From Dehalococcoidales bacterium (GTDB lineage: Bacteria; Chloroflexota; Dehalococcoidia; Dehalococcoidales; UBA2162): a DNA stretch of 64,000 nt. The notes under the pieces are model-generated. The model had not been told where the DNA came from. It made no database searches and saw only the letters and a program-made list of their open reading frames with translations. Below are positions 25,085-33,847 of the stretch, piece by piece; position 1 is the stretch's first letter, and each line of letters begins with the position of its first letter. The stretch covers positions 98,999 through 162,998 of the forward strand of contig JAUYHA010000049.1 of NCBI GenBank assembly GCA_030690265.1. Reading direction: 5' to 3'. The position numbers and the translations under genes are program-made.

Positions 25085-26336
25085 TGTTGCCATCATCGGA
25101 GCCGGACCGTCCGGAAGCTGGCTGGCAAGCCGGCTGGCGGAGAGAGGGCATCAGGTAGTGGTCCTTGAGCAGAAGAAAGGCTGGGGTGAACCGATTTGCT
25201 GCACCGGTATTGTCAGTCAGGAGTGTGTTGAGCACTATGCCATTGAAGACAGTGTTATTTTCCGGCGGGCGAACAGTGCCCGGGTTTTTTCGCCTTCCGG
25301 GAAATTGCTCCGCCTGTGGCGGCCCGAGCCGCAGGCGTGTATTTTAGACCGTCCCGCTCTTAATCTGTCTTTAGCCAGGCGAGCCCAGGAGAAAGGTGCC
25401 GAGTACCGGTTGAATACTCCGGTCAGGGGAATTGAGGTGGAGGATAACGCTGTCAGCATTAAAACCGGAGATGGCGAAGGGCAGGTCGAGGCTGTTAAAG
25501 CCAGAGCGGCGGTTATCGCCACCGGCTTCGGCTCAAAACTGGTTGAAGGATTGGGCCTGGGTAAGTTTGGCGATGCTGTTGCTGGAGCTCAGGCGGAGGT
25601 AGCAACCAACGGGGTCGATGAAGTTGAAGTCTACCTGGGTCAGCAGATAGCCCCGGCTTTTTTTGCCTGGCTGGTGCCAACTTTACCACAGCGGGCAATT
25701 GTTGGTCTGCTCTCCCGGCGTCGCCCCGGTTTTTATCTGAAAAATCTAATCTCGTCTCTGAAGGCTCAGGGGAAGATTACCTCGGTTGAAACCGGGTTAA
25801 GCTATGGTGGGATTCCGCTGAGACCTCCGGCCAGAAGTTACTCTGACAGGGTAGTGGTAGTGGGCACTGCGGCCGGACAGGTGAAGCCGACCACCGGCGG
25901 CGGTGTTTATTATGGCTTGCTCTGTGCTGATATTGCCGCTGATAATTTAGGCCAGGCTTTAAAGAATGACGCCCTTTCCGCCAGGAACCTGGCTAATTAC
26001 GAAAAGGAGTGGCGGGAGAGGCTGGGCTGGGAACTGAGGATTGGCTACTGGGCACGGAAATTTTATGAGCGGCTAAGTGACGGGCAGGTGGACCGGATAT
26101 TTGACATAATAAAAAACAACGGTATTGATGAGGCTTTGCTCAAATCTGATGATTTGACCTTTGACAGTCATGGTAAGGCGGTGTTAAAGTTAATCGGGTA
26201 CAAGGCGTTATCCAGGATAGTTGAAATAGTGAAGCTCCCCTTTCCCGGGAGGAGCGACACAAGCAGGAAATTCGACTCTTTTGAGGAAGCAGCTGAAAAA
26301 AATGAACGGAGAAAGCAAGAATCCGGGCCTGGGTGA
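25071..26336 (+). CDS. Geranylgeranyl-reductase-family FAD oxidoreductase
   Basis: An FAD enzyme of about 421 residues in the digeranylgeranylglycerophospholipid/geranylgeranyl reductase family. The FAD-binding GAGPSGSWLASRLAERG and LEQKK follow the start, then the family motifs CCTGIVSQEC and GTAAGQVKPTTGGGVYYGLL. These enzymes reduce isoprenoid double bonds. In bacteria they may act on menaquinone side chains or polyprenols. The start is ATG 25071 or 25077, preceded by GGGGAGCAGG. The gene overlaps the small membrane protein before it and the GreA-like gene after it. Confidence 0.88.
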   Translation: MKMYDVAIIGAGPSGSWLASRLAERGHQVVVLEQKKGWGEPICCTGIVSQECVEHYAIEDSVIFRRANSARVFSPSGKLLRLWRPEPQACILDRPALNLSLARRAQEKGAEYRLNTPVRGIEVEDNAVSIKTGDGEGQVEAVKARAAVIATGFGSKLVEGLGLGKFGDAVAGAQAEVATNGVDEVEVYLGQQIAPAFFAWLVPTLPQRAIVGLLSRRRPGFYLKNLISSLKAQGKITSVETGLSYGGIPLRPPARSYSDRVVVVGTAAGQVKPTTGGGVYYGLLCADIAADNLGQALKNDALSARNLANYEKEWRERLGWELRIGYWARKFYERLSDGQVDRIFDIIKNNGIDEALLKSDDLTFDSHGKAVLKLIGYKALSRIVEIVKLPFPGRSDTSRKFDSFEEAAEKNERRKQESGPG

Positions 26337-27111
26337 AGCAGCCAGCCTTTTTCTGGCTGATTTAGCCCCCGAAGAGAAAAACCTGAGCCAGCAGGAAGTA
26401 GCCAGGTTTGTCCGCTGGTTCGGCAGGGAACATCCTCTTGCCGGGCTCACCGCTGCCGAAGTGAGCAACTATGCCGAGCAGTTATCCTTTTCCGATGCCG
26501 GCGGAGATAGAAAGCTTGATTTAGTGCGTGCTTTCCTGGCTTATGCTAAAAAGCGGGGATGGAGCAAGACCAATCTAGCCACCTATCTTAAGCCCAGGAA
26601 AGGGAAAACTAAATCGGCTTCCCCGGCGAGACTGAGCCCGGTGGAAAGTATCGCTTTGACCCGTCAGGGTTATGCCGCATTGGAAGCCGAGCTTGCTGAA
26701 CTTCAGAGTGAGCGTCTGAAAGTTATTGCCGAAATACATGCCGCCGCTGCCGATAAGGACTTCCGCGAGAATGCTCCGTTACAGGCGGCTAAGGAACGGC
26801 AGGGGCACGTGGTGGGACGAATCAGGGAGCTGGAAAGGGAGCTAAAGTCAGCGAAGATAGTTGATGAAAAGCGGGTGGAGCACACTCTCAGGGTAAATAT
26901 TGGTAATAGTGTCCTTGTCCTTAACCTCGACTCCGGTGAAGAACTGATTTATACCCTGGTCAGTTCCAGGGAAGTAGACCCGGCCAATGGCAAAGTTTCT
27001 ACTGCTTCGCCCATAGGCAAGGCTATTAGTGGTAAAGCAGAAGGGACGAAAGTAGAGATAGTGGTGCCCGCCGGTAAGCTCCGTTACCAGATTAAACGCA
27101 TTGAGCGTTAA
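26302..27111 (+). CDS. GreA/GreB-type elongation factor with extra N-terminal SAM-like domain
   Basis: About 269 residues in two parts. The C-terminal 160 are GreA/GreB-like: a coiled-coil with the tip acidic pair in DFRENAPLQAAKERQ (Asp and Glu three apart, as needed for transcript cleavage), then the FKBP-like domain (GEELIYTLVSSREVDP, ASPIGKAISGK). The N-terminal 90 resemble the SAM-like core-binding domain of tyrosine recombinases (FVRWFGREHP..LTAAEVSNYAEQL..VRAFLAYAKKRGW). I know of no standard GreA with this extension. The ATG at 26302 overlaps the previous gene; the GreA function is supported, the N-terminal role unknown. Confidence 0.8.
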   Translation: MNGESKNPGLGEAASLFLADLAPEEKNLSQQEVARFVRWFGREHPLAGLTAAEVSNYAEQLSFSDAGGDRKLDLVRAFLAYAKKRGWSKTNLATYLKPRKGKTKSASPARLSPVESIALTRQGYAALEAELAELQSERLKVIAEIHAAAADKDFRENAPLQAAKERQGHVVGRIRELERELKSAKIVDEKRVEHTLRVNIGNSVLVLNLDSGEELIYTLVSSREVDPANGKVSTASPIGKAISGKAEGTKVEIVVPAGKLRYQIKRIER

Positions 27112-27137
27112 CCGTTTCCGTATATTACGGGTGAGAT

Positions 27138-27542
27138 ATGGTCGAAGAGAAAATACTGAATGAGTACCGCACCGTGGCTATAGTCGGGGCATCTCCCAAC
27201 CCCAGACGGCCCAGTTGCCGGGTGGCGAACTACCTGAACAATCACGGCTATAACATTATTCCGGTCAATCCCGGTGTGGAGCAGATACTGGGCAAAACCA
27301 GCTATCCCGGATTAAGCTCAATACCGGAAAAGATAGACGTGGTGGATATCTTCCGCCGTTCTGATGAAGTAATGCCCATTGTTGAAGAGGCAATCAAGAT
27401 TGGAGCCAGGGCAGTATGGATGCAGGAAGGGATTATCAACGAGGAAGCTGCTGCCAGAGCCAGGGACGCCGGCTTGCTGGTGGTTATGAACAAGTGCATG
27501 CGCAAAGAGCACGAACGCCTCAGCAGAGAGCGCTCTCATTAG
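27138..27542 (+). CDS. CoA-binding domain protein (YccU family)
   Basis: A 134-residue Rossmann-fold protein: VAIVGASPNPRRPSCRVANYL, then INEEAAARARDAGL and the ending MNKCMRKEHERL. This matches the stand-alone CoA_binding family (YccU), related to the succinyl-CoA ligase alpha N-terminal domain. It binds CoA or a nucleotide; the biological role is not known. It follows the GreA-like gene by 26 bases and is probably co-transcribed. Confidence 0.85.
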   Translation: MVEEKILNEYRTVAIVGASPNPRRPSCRVANYLNNHGYNIIPVNPGVEQILGKTSYPGLSSIPEKIDVVDIFRRSDEVMPIVEEAIKIGARAVWMQEGIINEEAAARARDAGLLVVMNKCMRKEHERLSRERSH

Positions 27543-27561
27543 CTGTATAGCTCGCCACTAT

Positions 27562-28065
27562 TTATATCCGGCACTCGGTGCCGACTTTGAAATATCTGTT
27601 GTCCAGCCAGACGAGGGGTTGCAACTCTTCGTTTAATTTGAAGCCGACTACCTCGCCGATGTAAATAGCGTGGTTACCTTCCACATCCCAGAGAGAACTC
27701 TTGACCCGGCATTCGATGCTGGCAAAACAACCTGACACAAGGGGGGCACTAACTTTACTGGCTGGCTCAGTAGCGATGCCGAATTCTTTGAATTTATCTA
27801 CCTCATATCCGTGGACGCTGCCGAATTTCTTTGCCAGGTCTAACTGGTTATCCGCAATCACATTAACGGCAAACTCTTTCGACTTTTCGATTAACTGGTA
27901 AGTAGCGAAGGTCTTGGATAAGCTGACCACCACCAGGGGAGGCACCTGAGAAACATACATCGCTGTTGCGGTCATTGCTCCTTGACTGTTACCGTCACCG
28001 GCGCTGAGTATTACTACCGAGCAGGGTAACTGTAGTGTGGCTCTGACTAAAGATTTTTCTGGCAT
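27562..28065 (-). CDS. Flavin reductase-like FMN-binding protein
   Basis: A 167-residue flavin_reduct-domain protein: PCSVVILSAGDGNSQGAMTATAMYVSQVPPLVVVSL, then AVNVIADNQLDLAKKFGSV and a C-terminal HAIYIGEVVGF. Members bind FMN and pass electrons from NAD(P)H, or act as stand-alone flavoproteins in anaerobes. The ribosome site GGAGGAG precedes the ATG. It converges with the CoA-binding gene. The physiological partner is unknown. Confidence 0.85.
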   Translation of the reverse strand: MPEKSLVRATLQLPCSVVILSAGDGNSQGAMTATAMYVSQVPPLVVVSLSKTFATYQLIEKSKEFAVNVIADNQLDLAKKFGSVHGYEVDKFKEFGIATEPASKVSAPLVSGCFASIECRVKSSLWDVEGNHAIYIGEVVGFKLNEELQPLVWLDNRYFKVGTECRI

Positions 28066-28217
28066 CTTCTCCTCCTAATCCGGCTAAGTCTATTAGTAAA
28101 TTTATTATATCATAGATAAGCTTCTGGCAATAACCAGAGAACCTCAAGCGTGTTTAATCTCTTTTCTGTTAATTTTTTAGAATTGATGTTAAGATGGAAT
28201 TGATAGGCTGTAGTTTA

Positions 28218-28336
28218 AGTGTCGCGTCGGGTAAATAATGTGTCATTCCCGCCCCGTATTAAGTACGGGATGAACTCCAGCGGGAATCCAGCCGCACCAC
28301 CCTACCTGGATTCCGGAACAAGTCCGGAATGACAAT
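28218..28336. repeat. 119-bp repeat, left copy (GTCATTCC family)
   Basis: It begins AGTGTCGCGTCGGG and ends in GGAATGACAAT, with inner GTCATTCC...GGAATGAC ends. It differs from 29913-30031 at three positions only. The gene-free stretch 28066-28353 otherwise holds only an AT-rich region after the flavoprotein start. It lacks the right-hand terminal inverted repeat seen at 30053-30067. Confidence 0.85.
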
Positions 28337-28353
28337 AGACGGGGGATAGAGCA

Positions 28354-28824
28354 ATGGCAACACAGTTTACTCTTCACGAGATTCTGGAAAAAGCAATAGA
28401 GAGGGAAATCGAGTCGCAACTCTTATACCGTGACCTGAGCCAGAAAATGAAAGACCCGGCTGCCAGAGACGCCTTTCAAGAGCTGGTCCGACAGGAAGAG
28501 GGGCATCAGAACCTGCTGGAGAAGTATTTGCGGGGTGAGCTGAAAGAAGGGGCATTGGGCAGGAGGCATGTGCTAAATTATAAGATTGCTGAACATTTGG
28601 ACCAGCCCGAATTATCTCCAGATATGGAGCTTAAGGATGTCTTTCTGCTGGCGGCTAATCGTGAAAAGGCATCCCATGAGTTCTACCTCAGTTTTAGCCG
28701 GCTCCATCCTCCGGGAGAGGTAAAAAAACTGCTTGAGGAGCTAGCCTCACAGGAGCTGGCACACAAGCAGAGGGTGGAATTCCTGTATACAGAAGTCGCT
28801 TTTCCTCAGACGGCCGGCGGGTAA
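28354..28824 (+). CDS. Ferritin-like/rubrerythrin-type di-iron protein
   Basis: A 156-residue four-helix protein. Glu residues and EEGHQNLLEKYL in the first half, and EKASHEFYLSFSRLH...QELAHKQRVEFLY in the second, give the paired E...ExxH di-iron sites of rubrerythrin-like ferritins. The C-terminal rubredoxin domain of classical rubrerythrin is absent. Such proteins usually protect anaerobes from peroxide or hold iron. It opens a three-gene cassette between the two near-identical 119-bp repeats. Confidence 0.82.
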   Translation: MATQFTLHEILEKAIEREIESQLLYRDLSQKMKDPAARDAFQELVRQEEGHQNLLEKYLRGELKEGALGRRHVLNYKIAEHLDQPELSPDMELKDVFLLAANREKASHEFYLSFSRLHPPGEVKKLLEELASQELAHKQRVEFLYTEVAFPQTAGG

Positions 28825-28860
28825 AGGACCCGGCTTATAATTAAAAGAGACGGTGGAGTT

Positions 28861-29475
28861 ATGAAAATAAAAGTTGTTTTTTACAGTATGTACGGCCATA
28901 TCTACCGGATGGCTGAGGCTGTAGCTGAAGGGGCTAGTGAGGTTGAAGGCGCCGAGGTAATACTGCTTCAGGTCCCGGAGCTGGTTCCCGACGAGGTGCT
29001 GGAGAAATCAGGAGCCAGGCAAGCCCGTCAAGCCTTCGCTCATATCCCCGTAGCCAAGCCCGCTGATTTGGCTGATGCTGATGCTATTATATTCGGGGCA
29101 CCAACCCGCTTCGGAAATATGTGTGCCCAGATGCGTAATTTCCTAGACCAGACCGGGGGCTTATGGGCACAGAATGCTCTTGTCGGCAAAGTTGGCAGTG
29201 TTTTCACCTCCAGTGCCACCCAGCACGGCGGACAGGAAACAACCATTACCAGCTTCCATACCACATTACTTCATCTTGGAATGATAATCGTGGGGTTGCC
29301 CTATGCTGAAGCACGCCAGACAACTATGGACGAGATAACTGGCGGTAGTCCTTATGGTGCCAGCACCATCACGGGGGGTGATGGCAGCCGGATGCCCAGT
29401 GATAATGAGCTAGCTATGGCACGCTATCAGGGTCGTCATGTCGCCACCATCGGCAGGAAACTACACCCCGGATGA
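28861..29475 (+). CDS. wrbA: WrbA-type flavodoxin-like NAD(P)H:quinone oxidoreductase
   Basis: A 204-residue flavodoxin-fold enzyme. The FMN phosphate loop is [14 protein letters not shown], with further family motifs [38 protein letters not shown] and [10 protein letters not shown]. This matches WrbA, which makes a two-electron reduction of quinones and avoids semiquinone radicals. It sits between the ferritin-like and the zinc-ribbon genes, so the cassette looks like oxidative-stress protection. Confidence 0.93.
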   Translation: MKIKVVFYSMYGHIYRMAEAVAEGASEVEGAEVILLQVPELVPDEVLEKSGARQARQAFAHIPVAKPADLADADAIIFGAPTRFGNMCAQMRNFLDQTGGLWAQNALVGKVGSVFTSSATQHGGQETTITSFHTTLLHLGMIIVGLPYAEARQTTMDEITGGSPYGASTITGGDGSRMPSDNELAMARYQGRHVATIGRKLHPG

Positions 29476-29545
29476 AGCCTGATTCCGGAGAACTCACCGG
29501 TAGCTGATTTACTGTAGATTAGTAACAGAAAGGGAGGAAACGCTG

Positions 29546-29914
29546 ATGAACTGCAGCCGGTGTAATCGTGAGCTTACTGAAGACCAGAGTTATGTCTATC
29601 AGGGCAAGGTATTCTGTGAAAACTGCCTGATGGATGTCGGCTTATCACTCAAGGAATGTGACCCCTGGTCAACCTATACAGACACCAGTGATAGAAAGCG
29701 ACACGGGCAAACGGGCTCAGCCGGGCTGAATGAGATGGAAGCCAGGGTCTACGAATTTGTGAAGAGCAAGGGTGAAGCAACCAGGGAAGAGATAATGGAG
29801 CAGCTTGGTATGTCCAGGCCGGATTTGGAAGCTCAGCTAATCCCGTTGATGCACTCTGAGCTGCTCAAAGAGCGCAGCAAAAACAATATGATGTACCTTG
29901 TTCCAATCGGCTAG
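29546..29914 (+). CDS. Small zinc-ribbon/winged-helix protein
   Basis: A 122-residue protein. The N-terminus has CSRCNRELTEDQSYVYQGKVFCENC, a LIM/zinc-ribbon-like CxxC...CxxC site. The C-terminal half (EMEARVYEFVKSKGEATREEIMEQLGMSRPDLEAQL) is winged-helix-like. It may be a metal-dependent regulator or adaptor for the cassette. No exact family is recognised. The stop codon TAG is the first three bases of the following mobile-element-like repeat, so the original C-terminus may have been longer. Confidence 0.7.
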   Translation: MNCSRCNRELTEDQSYVYQGKVFCENCLMDVGLSLKECDPWSTYTDTSDRKRHGQTGSAGLNEMEARVYEFVKSKGEATREEIMEQLGMSRPDLEAQLIPLMHSELLKERSKNNMMYLVPIG

Positions 29915-30067
29915 TGTCGCGTCAGGTAAATAATGTGTCATTCCCGCCCTGTATTAAGTACGGGATGAACTCCAGCAGGAATCCAGCCGCACCACCCTAC
30001 CTGGATTCCGGAACAAGTCCGGAATGACAATGGGAAATGAGTCAGTGATTAGCCTGACAGGACACTA
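29912..30067. mobile_element. MITE-like element with TA flanks (IS630/Tc1-mariner style)
   Basis: A 156-bp element with terminal inverted repeats: TAGTGTCGCGTCAGG on the left and CCTGACAGGACACTA on the right, matching at 13 of 15 positions. TA lies at both ends, as expected of IS630/Tc1-mariner target duplication. The inside is the 119-bp repeat also present at 28218-28336. It carries no ORF. Its first codon-length TAG supplies the stop codon of the zinc-ribbon gene. The mobile nature is inferred from ends and copies. Confidence 0.65.
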
Positions 30068-30081
30068 GCGACGCATTGTTA

Positions 30082-30876
30082 TTATTTCCCGTCGTTCACT
30101 ATTCGCCAGTCATAGGTGTAAGCATTCAGTCTTTTCCCCCTGGCGAAGCCGAGCAGGGTTATGCCCAGGTCATTAGCCAGCTTTACTCCCAGGTTGGTAG
30201 GGGCGGATTTGGAAACAATTACGGGAATGCTTCTCCTGGCTACCTTGAGCAATATCTCTGAGGAAATCCGGCCGCTGGTGATTATCACCCTTTCCCCGGT
30301 TGGTATATCCTTCAGGAGGCACTCACCGAAGATTTTGTCGATTGCATTGTGCCTGCCGATATCTTCTTTGAAGACCAGGATGTTCCGGTTGTCACACAGG
30401 GCGGCACTGTGAACGCCGCCGGTGGCGCGGTAAACTTCGGAATGATGCTGAAAGTCTCTTACCAGAGACAGAATCTCACCGGTGGATATTTTCATCCCGG
30501 ATTCCACCCTGGTCTGCTTTTGTGTATCAGCGGCACTGTAGAAAGAGGCACCCCTGCCGCAGCCTGAGGTTATGAACCGCTTGAAGATGAGCTCATTAGC
30601 CAGGGCTTTGTCTTCACCGGTTTCTATCCTTGCTATACCTCTCTGCTCATCAACCGTTATCTTCTTGACTTCCTCTTTGCTTTCCAGCAGTCCTTCGGAG
30701 AAAAGGAAGCCGACAGCCAGATAGTCTAAGTCTTTCGGGGAGCAGAGCAGGGTCACCAGCTCTTGATTGTTCAGGATAATGGTCAGGGGGGATTCCCGGG
30801 CGACCACATCATCAAGGCTGCTTCTGCTTTCTTCGGTAAGGCGCAGAATCGGGATTCTCTCTATCTCGCTCTCCAT
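30082..30876 (-). CDS. fdhD: Formate dehydrogenase accessory sulfurtransferase FdhD
   Basis: A 264-residue FdhD. The active cysteine motif TSGCGRG is present, with TGGVHSAAL, KEDIGRHNAIDK and TSGRISSEIL, the hallmark signatures. FdhD passes sulfur to the bis-molybdopterin cofactor of formate dehydrogenase. No formate dehydrogenase is in this window, so the target must lie elsewhere. The start overlaps the upstream MOSC gene by 65 bases in another frame; the two are both linked to molybdenum cofactors, which supports the pairing. Confidence 0.95.
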   Translation of the reverse strand: MESEIERIPILRLTEESRSSLDDVVARESPLTIILNNQELVTLLCSPKDLDYLAVGFLFSEGLLESKEEVKKITVDEQRGIARIETGEDKALANELIFKRFITSGCGRGASFYSAADTQKQTRVESGMKISTGEILSLVRDFQHHSEVYRATGGVHSAALCDNRNILVFKEDIGRHNAIDKIFGECLLKDIPTGERVIITSGRISSEILLKVARRSIPVIVSKSAPTNLGVKLANDLGITLLGFARGKRLNAYTYDWRIVNDGK

Positions 30877-31312
30877 TTTTACCTGTCCTTATTTCATCCC
30901 CGCTTTTGACTGTCCCGCCACGAATCACCCTGGTGAAAATTCCTTCTTCGGGCATAATGCATTGACCCATCTGGTGATAGATAGCACACCTGGTATGACA
31001 CTCCTTGCCAATCTGGGTAATCTCCAGGACGACTTCTTCTCCCACGGAGACCTGAGTGCCAACAGGTAAAGAGGCAAGGTCTATCCCTTCGGTAGTCAGG
31101 TTTTCGGCAAAATCTCCCGGACCGACATCAAAACCTTTTTCCCGCATTTTGTTAATGCTTTCAACCGCCATCAGGCTTACCTGGCGGTGGCTGGAGCTGT
31201 CAGCGTGGGCATCATCAGCCAGACCGCAGTTTTGCTGGATGTATCCCTCCCTGATATCTTCCTTGCTGGTTCCCTTTTTCCTGCTTTTGCAGACAGCGAT
31301 TATCTTAGCCAT
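30812..31312 (-). CDS. MOSC-domain protein
   Basis: A 166-residue MOSC domain protein: IIAVCKSRKKGTSK, DDAHADSSSHRQVSLMAVESI, GPGDFAENLTTEGIDL, and KECHTRCAIYHQMGQCIMPEEGIFTRV. MOSC domains, as in the molybdenum cofactor sulfurase C-terminus, bind or move sulfur on Mo cofactors. The conserved Cys of the family is in the KECHTRC stretch. It follows mnmA by 4 bases and its last 20 residues overlap fdhD. That overlap is likely a natural C-terminal extension. Confidence 0.88.
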   Translation of the reverse strand: MAKIIAVCKSRKKGTSKEDIREGYIQQNCGLADDAHADSSSHRQVSLMAVESINKMREKGFDVGPGDFAENLTTEGIDLASLPVGTQVSVGEEVVLEITQIGKECHTRCAIYHQMGQCIMPEEGIFTRVIRGGTVKSGDEIRTGKNGERDRENPDSAPYRRKQKQP

Positions 31313-31316
31313 TTTG

Positions 31317-32387
31317 TTATTTCCCTGTCCTCTCTATCGTTCCGGCTCCTACCACCGTATCTTCCTGGTAGAAAACTACCGCCTGGCCCGGGGTGACTGC
31401 CATTTGAGGCTCCTTAAATTTGACATAAACTTTATCTTCAGTCAAGGGAGTTACCTCTGCCCCGGCTTCCGGGTGAGCGTATCTTATCTTTGCCCTGACT
31501 TTAATCGGCTGCTCCAGTTTTTCTATGGCTATCCAGTTCAATCCTGAAGCAATAAGCTCATCCTGATATAGTTCTTCTTTATTGCCAACGGTGATACTGT
31601 TTGTTTCCGGGTTAATACCCGTAACATACAGGGGCTCTTTATCTGAGATACCCAGCCCTTTGCGCTGTCCGATGGTATAAAAAGGGATTCCCCGGTGTTC
31701 CCCCAGGATATTGCCCTCGTTATCCAGTATCGGGCCTGGTGGCGCCGCCTTAACAACCGAGCGGTAACCCCCGGCGATGAAATCCTGACTTTCTGGCTTA
31801 TCGGCAACATCCAGCCCAAAATCCAGAGCCATCTTTCTTACCTCGTCTTTGGTGTAACTGCCAAGAGGAAAGAGGGAATGCCCGAGCTGCTGCTGGGACA
31901 GAAAAGAGATGAAATAGGACTGGTCTTTGCTCAGGTCTATAGCTTTTTTGAGCAGGTAGCGGTTTCTCTCCTTACTATATTCTACTCTAGCGTAGTGGCC
32001 CGTGGCAAAGTAATCAAATTCTATGCCGCTATCCCGAACTCTGGTCAGTAAGGCATCAAATTTCACTTTGCCGTTACATCTGAGGCAAGGATTGGGTGTC
32101 CTGCCCAGCAGAAATTCCCGGCAAAAGTAGTCCAGGACCTGGCTTTTGTATTCCTGTCTCAGGTCAAAGGTATGAAAGGGGATGCCCAAGATTTGAGACA
32201 CCTTTCGGGCGTCCTCTATATCCTCTTCCTCCTCCGGTCCATAGCAGGCGTGGCGGGTTTTCTCCTCTGCCATTTTCCCATCCCATATTTTCATAGTTAC
32301 ACCGCTGACCTGGCAGCCCTGCTTTTTGAGCAGAGCCGCCGCAACAGAGGAATCCACCCCGCCGCTCATACCGATAACTACCTTCAT
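31317..32387 (-). CDS. mnmA: tRNA 2-thiouridylase MnmA
   Basis: A 356-residue tRNA-specific 2-thiouridylase that thiolates U34 of Lys, Glu and Gln tRNAs. The ATP loop is GMSGGVDSSVAAALL. Catalytic cysteines sit in TPNPCLRCNGKVKF and in the region ACYGPEEEEDIED. DYFATGHYARV and KDQSYFISFLSQQQL confirm the family. The sulfur donor protein is not adjacent. It lies 4 bases before MOSC and 73 bases after the MFS transporter; sulfur transfer is a plausible shared theme with MOSC and FdhD. Confidence 0.95.
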   Translation of the reverse strand: MKVVIGMSGGVDSSVAAALLKKQGCQVSGVTMKIWDGKMAEEKTRHACYGPEEEEDIEDARKVSQILGIPFHTFDLRQEYKSQVLDYFCREFLLGRTPNPCLRCNGKVKFDALLTRVRDSGIEFDYFATGHYARVEYSKERNRYLLKKAIDLSKDQSYFISFLSQQQLGHSLFPLGSYTKDEVRKMALDFGLDVADKPESQDFIAGGYRSVVKAAPPGPILDNEGNILGEHRGIPFYTIGQRKGLGISDKEPLYVTGINPETNSITVGNKEELYQDELIASGLNWIAIEKLEQPIKVRAKIRYAHPEAGAEVTPLTEDKVYVKFKEPQMAVTPGQAVVFYQEDTVVGAGTIERTGK

Positions 32388-32460
32388 TTTCCTTCTCTTA
32401 TTTTTGTATCTTGTATCTTTATAAGTATATATGAAACCTGGCTCAAAGCCAAAGTCGGAG

Positions 32461-33654
32461 TCATACCGCAGAGGGCTTGATATCTTCGGGCTGTTTTCTT
32501 TGTCTGAATACCGTTGCTACCAGGGGTACTACCAGGGCTAGAGCCGCAGCTACGAAAAAGGTGGCATCCGAACCTTGATAGACGTACACCAGTCCCATGA
32601 GTGGGGGGCCGATAGTCTGCCCCAATCTTATCATGGTGGAGTTTATTGACATAAAAGCGCCACGGTATTCCAGCGGGGCTAGGTCGGCGACCGATGTCTG
32701 GATAGCGGGCATGTTAAGACCACCGCCAATACCAAAGATGATGGCGGGTAACAAAAGGAGCCACAGGCTGGGCATCAAGGGTATCAAAACTAAAGCCAGA
32801 GCATAAATAGCAAATGTCCCTTTGATGATGGTTGTCAGGGAGAACCACCTGTTTACCCTGCTCAATTGTGAGGCAGTAGCGGCGTTAGTTAGTGAGGCAC
32901 TAGCCAAAATCAAGCCAATGATGAAGGACGAGGCGCCAAATTCTCCTATGAGTAAAGGAAAATAGGAGAGATAAGCGCCGAACATAAAGACAAAGGCGAG
33001 CAGGTTAGTGGCAAACAGCCCAACAATTCTAATATCGTTAAGACAGCTCCGGATGCCCCTCAGGTATTCCCCCAGACCCCGGAAGTTCTTAGGCTCGGGG
33101 TTCTTAAGACTGGTGAGCACTAAAATACCTACGGGCAGAGCTATTATGGAGAGGGCGAAGGGGTAATACCAACCCAGTAGTGTCAGGGCACCACCTATAA
33201 TTGGGTAGGAAGCAGCGCCAATAGTAAGCACACTAGCATTAAGCCCCATAGCTTGAACCCGTTGTTTTGCTGAGTAGAGGTCACCGATGATGGTATTGTT
33301 AAGAGAGTTTAATGAAGCGCCCCCGATACCTTGGAGAACTCTCATGCCAAGGAGAAAATTAAAGTCACGAATAAAGGCGCAGGCGGTGCCGGCAAGGCTA
33401 AAGAGGATGAGGGAAGGCACCAGGATTCTCTTCCGGCCAAAGCGGTCGGCTAGTATTCCCAGGAAGGGGGTTAGAATTACCCCTGGCAGGGTAAAAAAAG
33501 TGAGCAGTAGCCCTACTTGACTGCCGGTGATACCCAGCTCACGGATAATACTGGGGAAGGCAGGGATAATGGCGGATATCCCTATCACTGACAGCAGGGT
33601 TACCCCGAAGATGATGTGGAGATTTCTATCTCGGTAAAGGCTAGTTTCTGCCAT
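32461..33654 (-). CDS. MFS transporter
   Basis: A 397-residue major facilitator with about 12 TM helices. The loop-2 signature GILADRFGRKRIL is clear, as is the DHA1-type motif C region (LGWYYPFALSIIALPVG). This looks like a drug/metabolite exporter of the Bcr/CflA or TetA-like set. The substrate cannot be read. It may head the mnmA-MOSC-fdhD transcript. Confidence 0.85.
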   Translation of the reverse strand: MAETSLYRDRNLHIIFGVTLLSVIGISAIIPAFPSIIRELGITGSQVGLLLTFFTLPGVILTPFLGILADRFGRKRILVPSLILFSLAGTACAFIRDFNFLLGMRVLQGIGGASLNSLNNTIIGDLYSAKQRVQAMGLNASVLTIGAASYPIIGGALTLLGWYYPFALSIIALPVGILVLTSLKNPEPKNFRGLGEYLRGIRSCLNDIRIVGLFATNLLAFVFMFGAYLSYFPLLIGEFGASSFIIGLILASASLTNAATASQLSRVNRWFSLTTIIKGTFAIYALALVLIPLMPSLWLLLLPAIIFGIGGGLNMPAIQTSVADLAPLEYRGAFMSINSTMIRLGQTIGPPLMGLVYVYQGSDATFFVAAALALVVPLVATVFRQRKQPEDIKPSAV

Positions 33655-33706
33655 ATCAGTCTCTGGTTACTTTTAGCATAAGGGGTTACTTCTAAAATAG
33701 AGGAAC

Positions 33707-33798
33707 TGTCATTCCGGCCCCGTATCAGGTACGGGATAAACTCCAGCCGGAATCCAGCCGACTTACCTTGCCTGGATTCCGTGTCAAGCACGGAATGG
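33707..33798. repeat. Intergenic repeat, GTCATTCC family
   Basis: It starts CTGTCATTCCGGCCCCG and ends CGGAATGG. The inner part, CCCGTATCAGGTACGGGA followed by ACTCCAGCCGGAATCCAG, is a diverged copy of the 28218 and 29912 elements. It fills the gap between the MFS and radical SAM genes. Confidence 0.75.
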
Positions 33799-33847
33799 TT
33801 CTTTTGATTAGTGGCAGCAATAATTGGTGCCTGTGGCTTGCCCCGAT

